64,000 bases of DNA from Engelhardtia mirabilis (GCF_007748095.1 NZ_CP036287.1:5766001-5830000), one strand, 5' to 3'. Positions 9,556 to 18,455 are shown, counted from the first letter of the stretch. Translations and numbers: made by a program. Notes: generated by a model from the sequence alone, not told the origin.

Positions 9556-10464
9556 GTGGGAACGGCGCTCAGACGACTGGACCGCGGCGGCAGATCCTGG
9601 CCCGCGGAGTTGGACACGATCGAAGGCGCGCCCGAGTGCCTGTGGGCGCGGGGGCGAGTGGAGCTGTTGGCGGGCGACGACTCCGCGCGCGGTGGGCCGC
9701 GGGTCGCGATCGTCGGCAGCCGTGGGCCGAGTCCCTACGGCCAGGACCAGGCGCGGCGCTTTTCGGCATGGCTCGCGGCGCGGGGCGCGACCATCGTCAG
9801 CGGCCTGGCGCGCGGCGTGGACTCGGTGGCCCACGCAGCGGCCTTGGACGTTGGGGGCGACACGATCGCGGTGCTCGGCTCGGGCGTGGACCGTCCCTGG
9901 CCGGCGGGGCCCCTGGCGGAGCGGGTGGCTTCGGAGGGTCTCTTGCTGTCGGAGTTCGAACCCGGCACCCCGCCGGCCAAGCACCACTTCCCCCAGCGCA
10001 ATCGACTGATCTCCGGACTGTCCGCCGCAGTGGTCGTGATCGAGGGCGCCTTTCGCTCGGGCTCCTTGATCACGGCGCGCTGGGCGGCGGACCAGGGCCG
10101 CGAGGTCTTCGCCCTGCCCGGCCGGGTCGACCAGCCCCTGGCGCGCGGTTGCCATCGCCTGCTGCGCGAGGGCGCGGCCCTGGTCGAGGATCCCGGGGAG
10201 TTGGCCGAGATCCTGGGGCTGGGCGCGGCGCCCTGTCACGACGGCTCCGCGGACTCGGTCGCAGAGGTGCCCCTGTTGGCGGCCCTGCAGGGCGAGACGT
10301 CGACCGCCGGTGAGCTGGCCACGCGGCTCGCGAGACCGCTGAACGAGGTGCTGACCGATCTCGCGCTGCTGGAACTCGAAGGGCGCGTGGCGCGTGCGCC
10401 GGGCGGCCTCTACCGGCGCGTCGAACGTGGCCCCACCGATCGCGGCAGGAGTGCGCGTCGATGA
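9556..10464 (+). CDS. dprA: DNA-processing protein DprA
   Basis: About 302 residues. DprA loads RecA on incoming single-stranded DNA during natural transformation and is also found in species not known to be competent. The Rossmann-like core shows VAIVGSRGPSPYG, IVSGLARGVDSVAHAAAL, LLSEFEPGTPPAKHHFPQRN, and GSLITARWAADQGREVFALPG, all diagnostic. The C-terminus is a winged helix (ELATRLARPLNEVLTDLALL...GLYRR). The GTG at 9556 is the best start I find after the sulfatase stop, leaving only a short N-terminus without the SAM-like domain; the start is uncertain. Confidence 0.92.
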   Translation: MGTALRRLDRGGRSWPAELDTIEGAPECLWARGRVELLAGDDSARGGPRVAIVGSRGPSPYGQDQARRFSAWLAARGATIVSGLARGVDSVAHAAALDVGGDTIAVLGSGVDRPWPAGPLAERVASEGLLLSEFEPGTPPAKHHFPQRNRLISGLSAAVVVIEGAFRSGSLITARWAADQGREVFALPGRVDQPLARGCHRLLREGAALVEDPGELAEILGLGAAPCHDGSADSVAEVPLLAALQGETSTAGELATRLARPLNEVLTDLALLELEGRVARAPGGLYRRVERGPTDRGRSARR

Positions 10465-10503
10465 TGACGGCGATCGCTCGTCTGGGCAGCGTGCGCCGGC
10501 CGG

Positions 10504-10695
10504 TCAGCCGACGTACAGGCCCATCAGGACCAGGGCCGCGGCCAGTGCGATGCACGAGCCCACGAAGACCATGGCCCGCCGGGGCAGGTCGCGGAAGGCC
10601 CCGCGGTCGTCGGCGTGGCTCAGGAACGACGTCACCACGACGATCGGAAGGGTGCCGATGGCGAACAGCACGACGTAGGCGAGGTAGCCGATCAC
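10504..10695 (-). CDS. Small two-TM membrane protein
   Basis: 63 residues from the GTG at 10695. Two hydrophobic helices (YLAYVVLFAIGTLPIVVVTSF and MVFVGSCIALAAALVLMGLYV) are joined by a charged loop (SHADDRGAFRDLPRR). Its GTG overlaps the TGA of the upstream gene (GTGA), so the two are almost certainly co-translated. Function unknown. The longer open frame upstream is only the antisense-like continuation into the neighbour. Confidence 0.6.
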   Translation of the reverse strand: MIGYLAYVVLFAIGTLPIVVVTSFLSHADDRGAFRDLPRRAMVFVGSCIALAAALVLMGLYVG

Positions 10696-11558
10696 GCTGC
10701 GCTCTCCCCGATCTCGACCTCGGCGCTGCGGTGGCGGTTGCGATGCTTCTCGCGGTCGGCCACCGGATCGCGGCCGAGCAGCTTGGATTCCTGCCAGGCG
10801 AAGACGTCCATCAACACGACGGCGTTGAGCAGACCCGCCATGGCGCCGAAGGTCAGACCGAAGTCGATGTACGGCATCGAGCCGCTGACCGGCGGGCGAC
10901 CGCTCACGAACTCCGTCAACACCGCGGGCAGACCGCACATCAACTGCGCGCCCCAGTAGTAGAAGTGCCGTTCGCGGCTGAGGTTCGCGCCCTCCGACAG
11001 GACCGTGCCCAAGGCGAAGAGGCCAATCAGCAGCACGGCGACGATCACGCCGCGAAGGACCCTGCCCTGGAGCAGGTGACCGAGGCCGGGCACAGCCCAA
11101 CCGGCGACCACGAACACGGCCGGGGAGAGGCCCGGGCGACGCTCGGCGCCGGCGCGCGCGGAGAAGTGCGCGTCGACCATCAGCGCCATGTTCGCCAAGC
11201 CGCTGAGTGCCGCGAGCAGGGAGCCGATCCAGATCCCGCTGGGATAGGGATGGGGCACGTAGCCCGGGTCGCCGAACCCGTGGCTCCGCATCTGCCAGAT
11301 CAGTCCACCCAGGTTGCCGACCTCGGGGGTCAAGGCGACCGAGAAGGCTCCGCGCAGCTCGGGGTCGAGGAACTCGAAGGTCATGCCCCCGGCCAGCTTG
11401 ACGCCCAGCCAGTACATGCCGCCCACGACCACGAAGGCCACCACGCCCTGGGCCACGCGGCCCAGGTACAGGTGCCCCGCCCCCGGCAGGAACCAGGTCA
11501 GAAGGACGGCGACGAGGGGCTCGCCACCTGCTCTCGCATCACTTCGGGGGGCATCCAT
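10692..11558 (-). CDS. Polytopic membrane protein, DUF6677-like
   Basis: 288 residues with about seven hydrophobic segments. It contains two copies of a P-G-x-G-H-L-x-x-G-R signature (LPGAGHLYLGRVAQG near residue 25 and VPGLGHLLQGRVLRG in the middle), suggesting an internal duplication. This pattern fits the DUF6677 family known from planctomycetes; the assignment is from memory and not checked. The C-terminus is a charged cytoplasmic tail. It is co-translated with the small membrane protein downstream and divergent from a thioesterase gene at 11696. Confidence 0.65.
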   Translation of the reverse strand: MDAPRSDARAGGEPLVAVLLTWFLPGAGHLYLGRVAQGVVAFVVVGGMYWLGVKLAGGMTFEFLDPELRGAFSVALTPEVGNLGGLIWQMRSHGFGDPGYVPHPYPSGIWIGSLLAALSGLANMALMVDAHFSARAGAERRPGLSPAVFVVAGWAVPGLGHLLQGRVLRGVIVAVLLIGLFALGTVLSEGANLSRERHFYYWGAQLMCGLPAVLTEFVSGRPPVSGSMPYIDFGLTFGAMAGLLNAVVLMDVFAWQESKLLGRDPVADREKHRNRHRSAEVEIGESAA

Positions 11559-11695
11559 CGGCCGGGTTTTCTATCAGGGCTGGAGTTTGGGCGCCACGGA
11601 AGATCAGAGCGGCCGAGGATCGGAACAGCACGAGAACGGCGCTGCCGAGCGTCCCGATCGCACGGTGCCCCCCGAGCGCTGCGTACGATGCCCCC

Positions 11696-12145
11696 ATGGA
11701 CGGCACGAGCCCCGAATCGATCGAATTGCCCCACCGGCATCGGATCCGCGTGCGCTACGCGGAAACCGACCAGATGGGCCGGGTCCACCACGCCAACTAC
11801 CTGCTCTACCTCGAGGAGGCGCGGACCACGATGATGGAACAGCTCGGCTGGCCCTACGACGAGCTCGAGCGCTCGGGCCTGGGCCTGGTGGTGCGAAGCA
11901 CGGACCTGCGCTATCGCGCGGCGGGCTTCTACGGGGACAGGCTCGTGGTCGAGACCGTCGTGGCGTCGATCCGTGGCGCCTCGGTGGAGCTGTCCTACGC
12001 GGTGCGGCGGGAGTCGAACGGCGAGCGCCTCGCGACCGCCGGCACCCAGCTGGCCTGCGTGAACCTGCGGTCCGACCCGCCGGCGGTGCAGATGCTGCCG
12101 GAGGGGCTGAGGCGCGCCTTCGAGGCCTGCCGCGGCGAGCTCTGA
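11696..12145 (+). CDS. Acyl-CoA thioesterase, YbgC/FadM hot-dog family
   Basis: 149 residues, the usual length for a 4HBT single hot-dog protein. The active-site segment YAETDQMGRVHHANYLLYLEEAR contains the conserved Asp24 and the H-x-x-N-Y motif of the YbgC family, which hydrolyses acyl-CoA thioesters. Other family blocks (GLGLVVRSTDLRYRAAGFYGD, ATAGTQLACVN) are present. YbgC itself sits in tol-pal operons, but no tol gene is nearby here, so the physiological substrate is open. A copy of the 167-bp palindrome begins 7 bp after the stop. Confidence 0.9.
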   Translation: MDGTSPESIELPHRHRIRVRYAETDQMGRVHHANYLLYLEEARTTMMEQLGWPYDELERSGLGLVVRSTDLRYRAAGFYGDRLVVETVVASIRGASVELSYAVRRESNGERLATAGTQLACVNLRSDPPAVQMLPEGLRRAFEACRGEL

Positions 12146-12152
12146 CCTGCCG

Positions 12153-12319
12153 CTGGAGTCCTGGATCAGAAATTCGGCGTCACTTCCCGGAGGTCCGATC
12201 GATGCTGGCTAGGCGCGCCGACGACGCGTATCCGCTGCGATACTCGGAGGAGGCGCTGGCGACGCCAGCGGCGATCGGAGCCCGGGAAGTAACGCCGAAT
12301 TTCGGATCCAGGACACTAG
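12153..12319 (+). repeat. 167-bp palindromic element, copy 2
   Basis: Ends are CTGG (left, apparently decayed) and CTAG (right). Same orientation as copy 1. Its arms are a hybrid: GGATCAGAAA on the left faces TTTCGGATCC on the right, so the outer stem has one mismatch that the other copies lack. It lies between two convergent 3' ends, 7 bp after the thioesterase stop and 7 bp from the stop of the zinc-ribbon gene. Confidence 0.9.
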
Positions 12320-12326
12320 GACCCCG

Positions 12327-12593
12327 TCAGGCCGGTTCCGGCGGGAAGTCGTTCGGGTCGAAGCTCGACCCGGAGAGTTCGAAGGAGGACTCGTCTTCTC
12401 GAGCCACTGCCGGCGCCCAGTCGCGCTCACCGATGGGCGCTCCACTGCGGGGCAGCACCGGCGGGAGGGACTCCAGAACCCGCATGGCGCAGGCCGGGCA
12501 GGCCTGCCCCCCCTCGATCTCGTTGAGGATCGGCGGGTCGCCGAGCGGCTGCTTGCAGGTGAAGCACACGGGTTCGCGGGAGGACTCCATCAC
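12327..12593 (-). CDS. Small zinc-ribbon protein
   Basis: 88 residues. Two CxxC pairs (C-F-T-C near residue 10 and C-P-A-C near residue 32) spaced about 20 residues apart should bind one zinc ion. The rest is acidic and low in structure (ESSFELSGSSFDPNDFPPEP). I do not recognise a named family; similar short zinc-binding proteins are common in planctomycete genomes. It starts with two consecutive ATG codons. Role unknown. Confidence 0.6.
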   Translation of the reverse strand: MMESSREPVCFTCKQPLGDPPILNEIEGGQACPACAMRVLESLPPVLPRSGAPIGERDWAPAVAREDESSFELSGSSFDPNDFPPEPA

Positions 12594-12965
12594 GCGTGGC
12601 TATCGGCCGTGCTCGCGGGGTGCCTGAAGTCCGGCCCCCTCCGGCGCAGTCCCAGCCCCCGTCAGACCCGCTTCCGGGCGTCGGGCTCCCGGACCCCCGC
12701 GGGTCGTCCGCCGAGATCCGGACACCGGCCAGGACCAAAGCTCACGTCCAGGGGAGGTTTTCGTCGATTACCCCCCTCCCAAGCCGCCCAGGGGGCGTCA
12801 TAATCCCCCGTCGAGCCGCTGCCCGGACCTTTCGGGTCGCACGCTCGCCCTGCCGCGTCCGCGGCTTTCTTTTGGCCCACAAATAGCACTGTTTTGGTGC
12901 TCTTTGCCGGCTGCAAGGGAGCCGAGGGCGGACCCGAGGCGGGGCGGCACGCCGACCCGCACGCC
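12594..12965. other. Intergenic region upstream of the isc operon
   Basis: 372 bp between the divergent zinc-ribbon gene and iscR. It should contain the isc promoter. The AT-richer stretch near 12870-12905 contains a small inverted repeat, AGCAC-N7-GTGCT (12885-12901), about 65 bp before the iscR ATG; it could be an operator but is short. Short frames crossing the region look non-coding. Confidence 0.45.
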
Positions 12966-13598
12966 ATGCTCCAACTCACCAAGCGCACCGAATACGGCCT
13001 GATCGCCCTGGTCCACCTGGCGGACCGGGGCGGTGAATTCGTGAGCGCGCGAGAGATCGGCGAGCACTACCCGGTGCCCAAGCGCCTCTTGGCCGAGGTG
13101 CTCAAGGACCTGGGACGAGCGAAGCTGGTCGAGTCCCAGCGCGGCGCCACCGGCGGCTACACCCTGTCGCGCCCCTCCGAGTCGATCTCCTTGGGCGAGA
13201 TCATCGCGGCCGTCGAGGGTCGACCGACCCTGACCGGGTGCGAGGCCTTGGGCAGCTTCCAGGGCGGGTCCTGCGACGTCTCGCCGGTCTGCCCGATCAA
13301 GAGTCCGATCCAGCGCGTGCGCGTCGGCATCTGGGACCTGCTCCAGCGCACCACCCTGCACGACCTGGCCCACCCCAGCCCCCTGGCCTTGGGCGCGCTC
13401 TTGGATGCGCGCGAAGGCGGCGTGGGCGAAGGCGGCATCAGCGACGGCGGCATCAGCGACGGCGGCCGCGCCATGACCACCTCGAACGGGTCCAACACAT
13501 ACAAGCTCGACCCCGGCGCTGCCGCTACGGCGCGCGCCAGCCGGTCGAGGACGAACATCGCACAGGCTGGACGACTCCCCCTCGGGGCCGAGTCCTGA
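12966..13598 (+). CDS. iscR: Rrf2-family Fe-S regulator, IscR-like
   Basis: 210 residues. The winged-helix N-terminus MLQLTKRTEYGLIALVHLAD...VPKRLLAEVLKDLGRAKLVESQRGATGGYTL is typical of Rrf2 proteins. Three cysteines at 92, 103 and 109 (GCEAL, GSCDVSPVC) match the cluster-binding region of IscR, although the first gap is ten residues rather than five. It probably senses Fe-S status and controls the operon that follows. The ATG at 12966 starts right at the conserved domain. The last 70 residues are a Gly/Asp/Ala-rich tail (GGISDGGISDGG) not usual for IscR. iscS begins 41 bp downstream. Confidence 0.9.
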   Translation: MLQLTKRTEYGLIALVHLADRGGEFVSAREIGEHYPVPKRLLAEVLKDLGRAKLVESQRGATGGYTLSRPSESISLGEIIAAVEGRPTLTGCEALGSFQGGSCDVSPVCPIKSPIQRVRVGIWDLLQRTTLHDLAHPSPLALGALLDAREGGVGEGGISDGGISDGGRAMTTSNGSNTYKLDPGAAATARASRSRTNIAQAGRLPLGAES

Positions 13599-13639
13599 GC
13601 CACCTCCACTTGACCCCCTCAAACAGTCGACGCCAACGG

Positions 13640-14860
13640 ATGCAGCTGCCCATCTACATGGACTACCAGGCCACGACCCCGGTCGATCCGCGGGTCCTGG
13701 AAGCCATGCTCCCCTTCTTCACACAGGCCTACGGCAACGCGGCCAGCCGCAACCACGCCTTCGGCTGGAAGGCCGAGGAAGCCGTGGACGCCGCCCGTGA
13801 AGCCTGCGCTTCGATCATCGGCGCCTCGTCCAAGGAGATCGTCTTCACCTCCGGGTCGACCGAGGCGATCAACCTGGCGATGAAGGGCGTGGCCGAGATG
13901 TACGGCCACAAGGGCAAGCACGTGATCACGTCGCTGGCCGAGCACAAGGCCGTGCTCGACACCGCCAAGCACCTCGAGAAGCAGGGCTTCGAGGTGACCT
14001 ACCTCAAGCCCGACAAGAACGGCCGCACGACCGCCGCCGACGTGGCCGCCGCCCTGCGCGAGGACACGATCCTGGTCTCGATCATGTGGGCCAACAACGA
14101 GGTCGGCACGGTCAACGACGTGCGCGGCATCGGCGAGCTGTGCCACGAGAAGGGTGTGCTGTTCTTCACCGACGCCACCCAGGCCGTGGGCAAGATCCCG
14201 GTCGACGTGGCCGCCGACCACGTGGATCTCTTGTGCTTCTCGGGACACAAGATCTACGGACCCAAGGGCGTCGGTGCCCTCTACGTGCGCCGCCGCAACC
14301 CGCGCGTGCGCCTGGTGGCCCAGATGGACGGCGGCGGACACGAGCGCGGCATGCGCTCGGGCACGCTCAACGTCCCCGGCATTGCCGGTTTGGGCGAGGC
14401 CTGCCGCTTGGCCCAGGCCGAACTCGAGACCGAGGCCGCCCGCGCCATTGCCCTGCGCGAGCGCCTGCAGCAGAAGATCGAGGCGGAGCTCGACTTCGTG
14501 CACCTGAACGGCGACGCGGAGCACCGCCTGCCCGGCTGCCTCAACCTCTCCTTCAACTTCGTCGAGGGCGAGTCGCTGCTGATGGGCGTCAAGGACCTCG
14601 CGGTGTCTTCCGGCTCGGCCTGCACCTCGGCCAGCCTCGAGCCCAGCCACGTGCTGCGCTCGATGGACGTCGGCGACGACCTGGCCCACAGCTCGATCCG
14701 TTTCGGCCTGGGCCGCTTCACCACCGAGGAGGAGGTCGACTTCGCCGCCAGGCAGGTGATCGACACGGTCAAGCGCCTGCGCGAGATGTCGCCCCTCTAC
14801 GAGATGGTCGTCGAAGAGGGCATCGACCTGTCCACCGTCAACTGGCAAGGCGGCCACTGA
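13640..14860 (+). CDS. iscS: Cysteine desulfurase IscS
   Basis: 406 residues, nearly the same as E. coli IscS (404). It takes sulfur from cysteine with PLP and passes it as persulfide to IscU. PLP lysine K204 lies in CFSGHKIYGPKG, and the catalytic loop cysteine C328 in SSGSACTSASLEPSHVL has the same number as in E. coli. Other family blocks include YMDYQATTPVDPRVL, TSGSTEAINLA and MWANNEVGT. The C-terminus (EEGIDLSTVNWQGGH) corresponds to the IscU-binding tail. The ATG at 13640 was chosen because the upstream extension is antisense-like and lies in iscR. Confidence 0.97.
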   Translation: MQLPIYMDYQATTPVDPRVLEAMLPFFTQAYGNAASRNHAFGWKAEEAVDAAREACASIIGASSKEIVFTSGSTEAINLAMKGVAEMYGHKGKHVITSLAEHKAVLDTAKHLEKQGFEVTYLKPDKNGRTTAADVAAALREDTILVSIMWANNEVGTVNDVRGIGELCHEKGVLFFTDATQAVGKIPVDVAADHVDLLCFSGHKIYGPKGVGALYVRRRNPRVRLVAQMDGGGHERGMRSGTLNVPGIAGLGEACRLAQAELETEAARAIALRERLQQKIEAELDFVHLNGDAEHRLPGCLNLSFNFVEGESLLMGVKDLAVSSGSACTSASLEPSHVLRSMDVGDDLAHSSIRFGLGRFTTEEEVDFAARQVIDTVKRLREMSPLYEMVVEEGIDLSTVNWQGGH

Positions 14861-14973
14861 GCCCGGCGGCGAACGCCTCCAGACACGACCTGACCGTACA
14901 CGGGTCTCGGCCGACACCACGACCGCAGTACCCACCGACCACACTCCCAACGGAAACCAGCGACACCACAGCC

Positions 14974-15378
14974 ATGGCCTACAGCGACAAGGTCCTCGAC
15001 CACTACAACAACCCGCGCAACGTCGGCGCCCTCGACAAGAAGTCGGAGAACGTCGGCACGGGCGTCGTCGGCGCGCCCGAGTGCGGCGACGTGATGAAGC
15101 TCCAGATCGAGGTCGACGGCGACCGCATCGTGGACGCCAAGTTCAAGACCTTCGGCTGCGGCTCGGCGATCGCCAGCTCGTCGCTCGCCACCGAATGGGT
15201 CAAGGGCAAGACCCTCGACGAGGCCCTCTCGATCTCCAACACCGAGATCGTCCAGGAGCTCTCGCTGCCCCCGGTCAAGATCCACTGCAGCGTCCTCGCC
15301 GAGGACGCGATCAAGGCTGCCGTCAACGACTTCAAGGCCAAGCGCGCCACAACCGCGCAGGAGCAGAGCGCCAAGTGA
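14974..15378 (+). CDS. iscU: Fe-S cluster scaffold IscU
   Basis: 134 residues. Starts MAYSDKVLDHYNNPRNVGALD as in canonical IscU. The three cluster ligands C37, C62 and C105 are present, and D39 follows C37 in ECGDVMKL. The LPPVK motif at 98-102, recognised by the HscA chaperone, is intact just before C105, in agreement with the hscB and hscA genes downstream. Its TGA overlaps the GTG of iscA by two bases. 113 bp separate it from iscS. Confidence 0.97.
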   Translation: MAYSDKVLDHYNNPRNVGALDKKSENVGTGVVGAPECGDVMKLQIEVDGDRIVDAKFKTFGCGSAIASSSLATEWVKGKTLDEALSISNTEIVQELSLPPVKIHCSVLAEDAIKAAVNDFKAKRATTAQEQSAK

Positions 15379-15701
15379 TTACCGTCACCGATAGAGCCGT
15401 CGGCGAAGTCCGACGCATCGTCAGCGAGCAGAGCCTGCCCGAGACCACCGTCCTGCGGGTCGGCGTCAAGGGCGGGGGATGCTCGGGGTTCAGCTACACC
15501 CTGGGCTTCGACGACAAGACCGGCCCGGCCGATCAGATCTTCGAGTCCAACGGCGTCCGCGTCGCCGTGGATCCCAAGAGCTTCCTCTACTTGAGCGGCA
15601 CCCAGATCGACTTCGAGGAGAGCCTGATGGGCCGCGGCTTCAAGTTCGGCAACCCGAACGCGTCGAAGAGCTGCGGCTGCGGCGAGTCCTTCTCGGTCTG
15701 A
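15375..15701 (+). CDS. iscA: A-type Fe-S carrier, IscA/ErpA family
   Basis: 108 residues, the standard family length. The three conserved cysteines are at C36 (GGGCSGFSY), C100 and C102 (SCGCGESFSV). It starts with a GTG that overlaps the end of iscU (GTGA), so it is coupled to it. A-type proteins pass assembled clusters to apo-targets. Position inside the operon favours iscA over erpA; sequence alone would not separate them. Confidence 0.95.
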   Translation: MITVTDRAVGEVRRIVSEQSLPETTVLRVGVKGGGCSGFSYTLGFDDKTGPADQIFESNGVRVAVDPKSFLYLSGTQIDFEESLMGRGFKFGNPNASKSCGCGESFSV

Positions 15702-15715
15702 GCGAATCAAGGCCG

Positions 15716-16456
15716 ATGTCAGAGCGCGACGCCGATGACCGCAGCCGGGCGGCGACCGAGCCGGCCTCCGGGGGCGAGCGCACGTCGCGGCCGGCTTCGT
15801 CGAGGTCGGCCTCGACGACGACTTGGACGCCGCAGTCCTGCTCGAGTTGCTCCGCGGACCTGATCAGCCCGCTGGTCTGCGCCGCGTGCCGGACGCCCCT
15901 GGTGGCCGAGCCGGCGCCAGGGCCGTTCGAGGTCTTCGGCTTCGAGCGGACCTTCGAGCTGGACGGGCGGACGCTGATGAAGCGGCTGCTGCAGCTCAGC
16001 AAGGCCCTGCACCCGGACTTCTACGCCGGCGCGGACCCGCAGGTTCGCTCCCTGGCCGAGCGCAGCACCGCGGAACTCAACGCCGCCCACAAGATCCTCG
16101 CCAACGACTACCGCCGGGCGGACTACCTGGTCCGCGCCCTCGGGGGCCCGACCTCCGAGGCCGACCGACAGATGCCCCAGGCCTTCCTGATGGAAGTCCT
16201 GGAGTGGAACGAGGCGCTCGAAGAGCTGCGCGCCGGCGAGGGCGCCGCCGACGGCCCCGAACAGTTGGCCAGCCAGTTGCGCGAGGCCCGCGACGAGGCC
16301 ATGGACGCCCTGCGCGGACACCTCGTGCCCCTGCCCGCCGCGGGCGCTGCGGTCCTGGCCGACGCGCGACGCGACCTCAACGCGGTCCGCTACGTGGACC
16401 GCGCCCTCGAACAGCTCAGCGAGATCCGGCTCGGCCGCGCTTCCTCGCGCCGCTGA
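15716..16456 (+). CDS. hscB: Co-chaperone HscB with N-terminal zinc ribbon
   Basis: 246 residues. A Ser/Thr-rich N-terminus is followed by two CxxC pairs (C42/C45 and C55/C58, CSSC...CAAC), a zinc ribbon as in eukaryotic HSC20-type proteins but absent from E. coli HscB. The J-domain carries HPD at 99-101 (KALHPDFYAG). The C-terminal helical IscU-binding domain follows (LMEVLEWNEALEEL). HscB brings IscU to HscA and stimulates its ATPase. It starts 14 bp after iscA. Confidence 0.9.
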   Translation: MSERDADDRSRAATEPASGGERTSRPASSRSASTTTWTPQSCSSCSADLISPLVCAACRTPLVAEPAPGPFEVFGFERTFELDGRTLMKRLLQLSKALHPDFYAGADPQVRSLAERSTAELNAAHKILANDYRRADYLVRALGGPTSEADRQMPQAFLMEVLEWNEALEELRAGEGAADGPEQLASQLREARDEAMDALRGHLVPLPAAGAAVLADARRDLNAVRYVDRALEQLSEIRLGRASSRR

Positions 16457-16477
16457 CGCCCCGCCCCCTCTCCCCCC

Positions 16478-18355
16478 ATGGCCTTCCTCGAACTCGACGT
16501 CCTCAACAACGCGCCCAAGGCGATCGTCGGCATCGACCTCGGCACGACCAACTCCCTCGCCGCGATCTTCCGGGAAGGCCGCGCAACGGTGCTGCGGCCC
16601 GAGGGCCACTCGGGCAGCGTGCCGTCGGCGATCTGGTTCGGCACCGAGGGCAAGGTGCTGGTCGGACGCGAGGCGCGCGAGCACGCCGTGGCCGAACCCG
16701 GCCGCGCGATCTTCTCGGCCAAGCGCTTCATGGGCCGCGGCCTGGCGGACTGCGGCGACGACCTGCGCCAGGTCCCTTTCGCCGCCGGCGAGAACGCCAA
16801 CGGCGTGGTGCAGTTCGACGTGGACGGTCGCCCGTACACGCCCCAGGAGCTCTCCGCGCTGATCCTCAAGAAGGTCCAGTGGGTCGCGAGCCAGGCCCTG
16901 GGCGGCGCCCCCGTGGAGCGCGCCGTGATCACGGTCCCGGCCTACTTCGACGACACCCAGCGCCAGGCCACCCGCGACGCCGCGCGCCTGGCGGACATCG
17001 AGGTCGTGCGGATCATCAACGAGCCGACCGCCGCGTCCCTGGCCTACGGCCTGGACCAGCGCAAGGAGGGCACCGTCGCGGTCTATGACCTGGGCGGCGG
17101 GACCTTCGACGTGTCGATCCTCTCGATCGAGGACGGCGTCTTCCGCGTGCTGTCGACCTCCGGCGACACACACCTGGGCGGCGACGACCTGGACCGCACC
17201 CTGGTCGAGCTGGCCCTGACCGAGCTCGGCGACGCCCTACCCGCCGAGGCCCGCGAGGACCGCGCCTTCCTGCAGGCCGTGCGCCTGGCCTCCGAGCGCT
17301 GCAAGCACGAGCTGTCCAACCGGACCTCGGCCGAGCTGCACCTGGTCAGCCCCGAGTACGACCTGAACTGGCGCCGCGAGATCACGCGCGCGGAGTTCGA
17401 AGAGCGCGCCGCGCCCCTGATCGAGCGCACCCTGGACGCCTGCCGCCAGGCCCTGTCCGACGCCGGTCTGGGCGCCGACGCCATCGACGAGGTGGTCATG
17501 GTGGGCGGCTCGACCCGCGTGCCCGCGGTCAGGGCGCGCGTCGAGACCTTCTTCGGCAAGCGCCCCCACACCGAGCTCGACCCCGACCAAGTCGTGGCCC
17601 TGGGTGCCGCGGTTCAGGGCCACGTCCTGGCCGGCGGCACGCGCGACATCCTCCTGCTGGACGTCACGCCTCTCTCGCTCGGCATCGAGACCATGGGCGG
17701 CGCGGTCGACAAGGTCATCCAACGCAACTCGCCGGTGCCCTCCCAGGCCACGGCCGGGTTCACCACCTACGCCGACAACCAGACCGGGATCGACTTCAAC
17801 ATCGTCCAGGGCGAGCGCGAGCTGGCCGCCGATTGCCGCAGCCTGGGACGCTTCAAGCTGACCGGTATCCCGCCCATGCCGGCCGGGATGGCGCGCATCG
17901 CGGTGCGCTTCCAGATCGACGCCGACGGCATCCTCGAGGTCACCGCCAAGGAGGAATCCACCGGCGCTGCGTCGTCGATGGAAGTCCAGCCCATGAACGG
18001 CCTGACCGACGACCAGGTCGAGACCATGCTCCAGGCCTCCTACGACAACGCCAAGTCGGACTTCGACCAGCGGCGCGTGGCCGACCTGAAGGTCGAGCTG
18101 GGCACCATGCTGCACGCGGTCTCCACCCACCTCGACAAGGTCCGTGACGACCTCGATCCCGAGTCCCTGGCGGACATCGAGGAGGCCGCGGCCGAGGCCG
18201 AGGCGGTTCGCGCCGACGCTGGCGGCGACGTGGACGTGGCGCGGGCGCAGGCTGCCCGTGACGCCTTCGAGCGCGCGACCACGCCGATGGCGGCACTGCT
18301 GATGGATCGCGTCGCCAAGCAGGCCCTGGCCGGCAAGGCCCTGGGCGATGTTTGA
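16478..18355 (+). CDS. hscA: Hsp70-type Fe-S chaperone HscA
   Basis: 625 residues (E. coli HscA 616). The Hsp70 nucleotide-binding domain shows IVGIDLGTTNSLAA, VITVPAYFDDTQRQATRDAA, AVYDLGGGTFDVSIL and VVMVGGSTRVPAVRARV. The substrate domain has LLLDVTPLSLGIETMGG and ELAADCRSLGRFKLTGIPPMPAG, which fits HscA better than DnaK. It uses ATP to release clusters from IscU by binding the LPPVK motif. It starts 21 bp after hscB and is the fifth structural gene of the isc operon. Confidence 0.95.
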   Translation: MAFLELDVLNNAPKAIVGIDLGTTNSLAAIFREGRATVLRPEGHSGSVPSAIWFGTEGKVLVGREAREHAVAEPGRAIFSAKRFMGRGLADCGDDLRQVPFAAGENANGVVQFDVDGRPYTPQELSALILKKVQWVASQALGGAPVERAVITVPAYFDDTQRQATRDAARLADIEVVRIINEPTAASLAYGLDQRKEGTVAVYDLGGGTFDVSILSIEDGVFRVLSTSGDTHLGGDDLDRTLVELALTELGDALPAEAREDRAFLQAVRLASERCKHELSNRTSAELHLVSPEYDLNWRREITRAEFEERAAPLIERTLDACRQALSDAGLGADAIDEVVMVGGSTRVPAVRARVETFFGKRPHTELDPDQVVALGAAVQGHVLAGGTRDILLLDVTPLSLGIETMGGAVDKVIQRNSPVPSQATAGFTTYADNQTGIDFNIVQGERELAADCRSLGRFKLTGIPPMPAGMARIAVRFQIDADGILEVTAKEESTGAASSMEVQPMNGLTDDQVETMLQASYDNAKSDFDQRRVADLKVELGTMLHAVSTHLDKVRDDLDPESLADIEEAAAEAEAVRADAGGDVDVARAQAARDAFERATTPMAALLMDRVAKQALAGKALGDV

Positions 18356-18455
18356 GCCCGGTCGCGTCTGAGCCCGGTCGCGGGGGCCGCCTCCGAGCGC
18401 AGATCCCGCCCGCCCGGCCAAATCCTTCTCCAGCCGCTCCAGCCCGAATCGAGTA

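Noticed and set aside
12596..12886. 96-residue plus-strand frame upstream of iscR
   Set aside because: Low-complexity Pro/Arg composition, no ribosome-binding site, probably promoter DNA.
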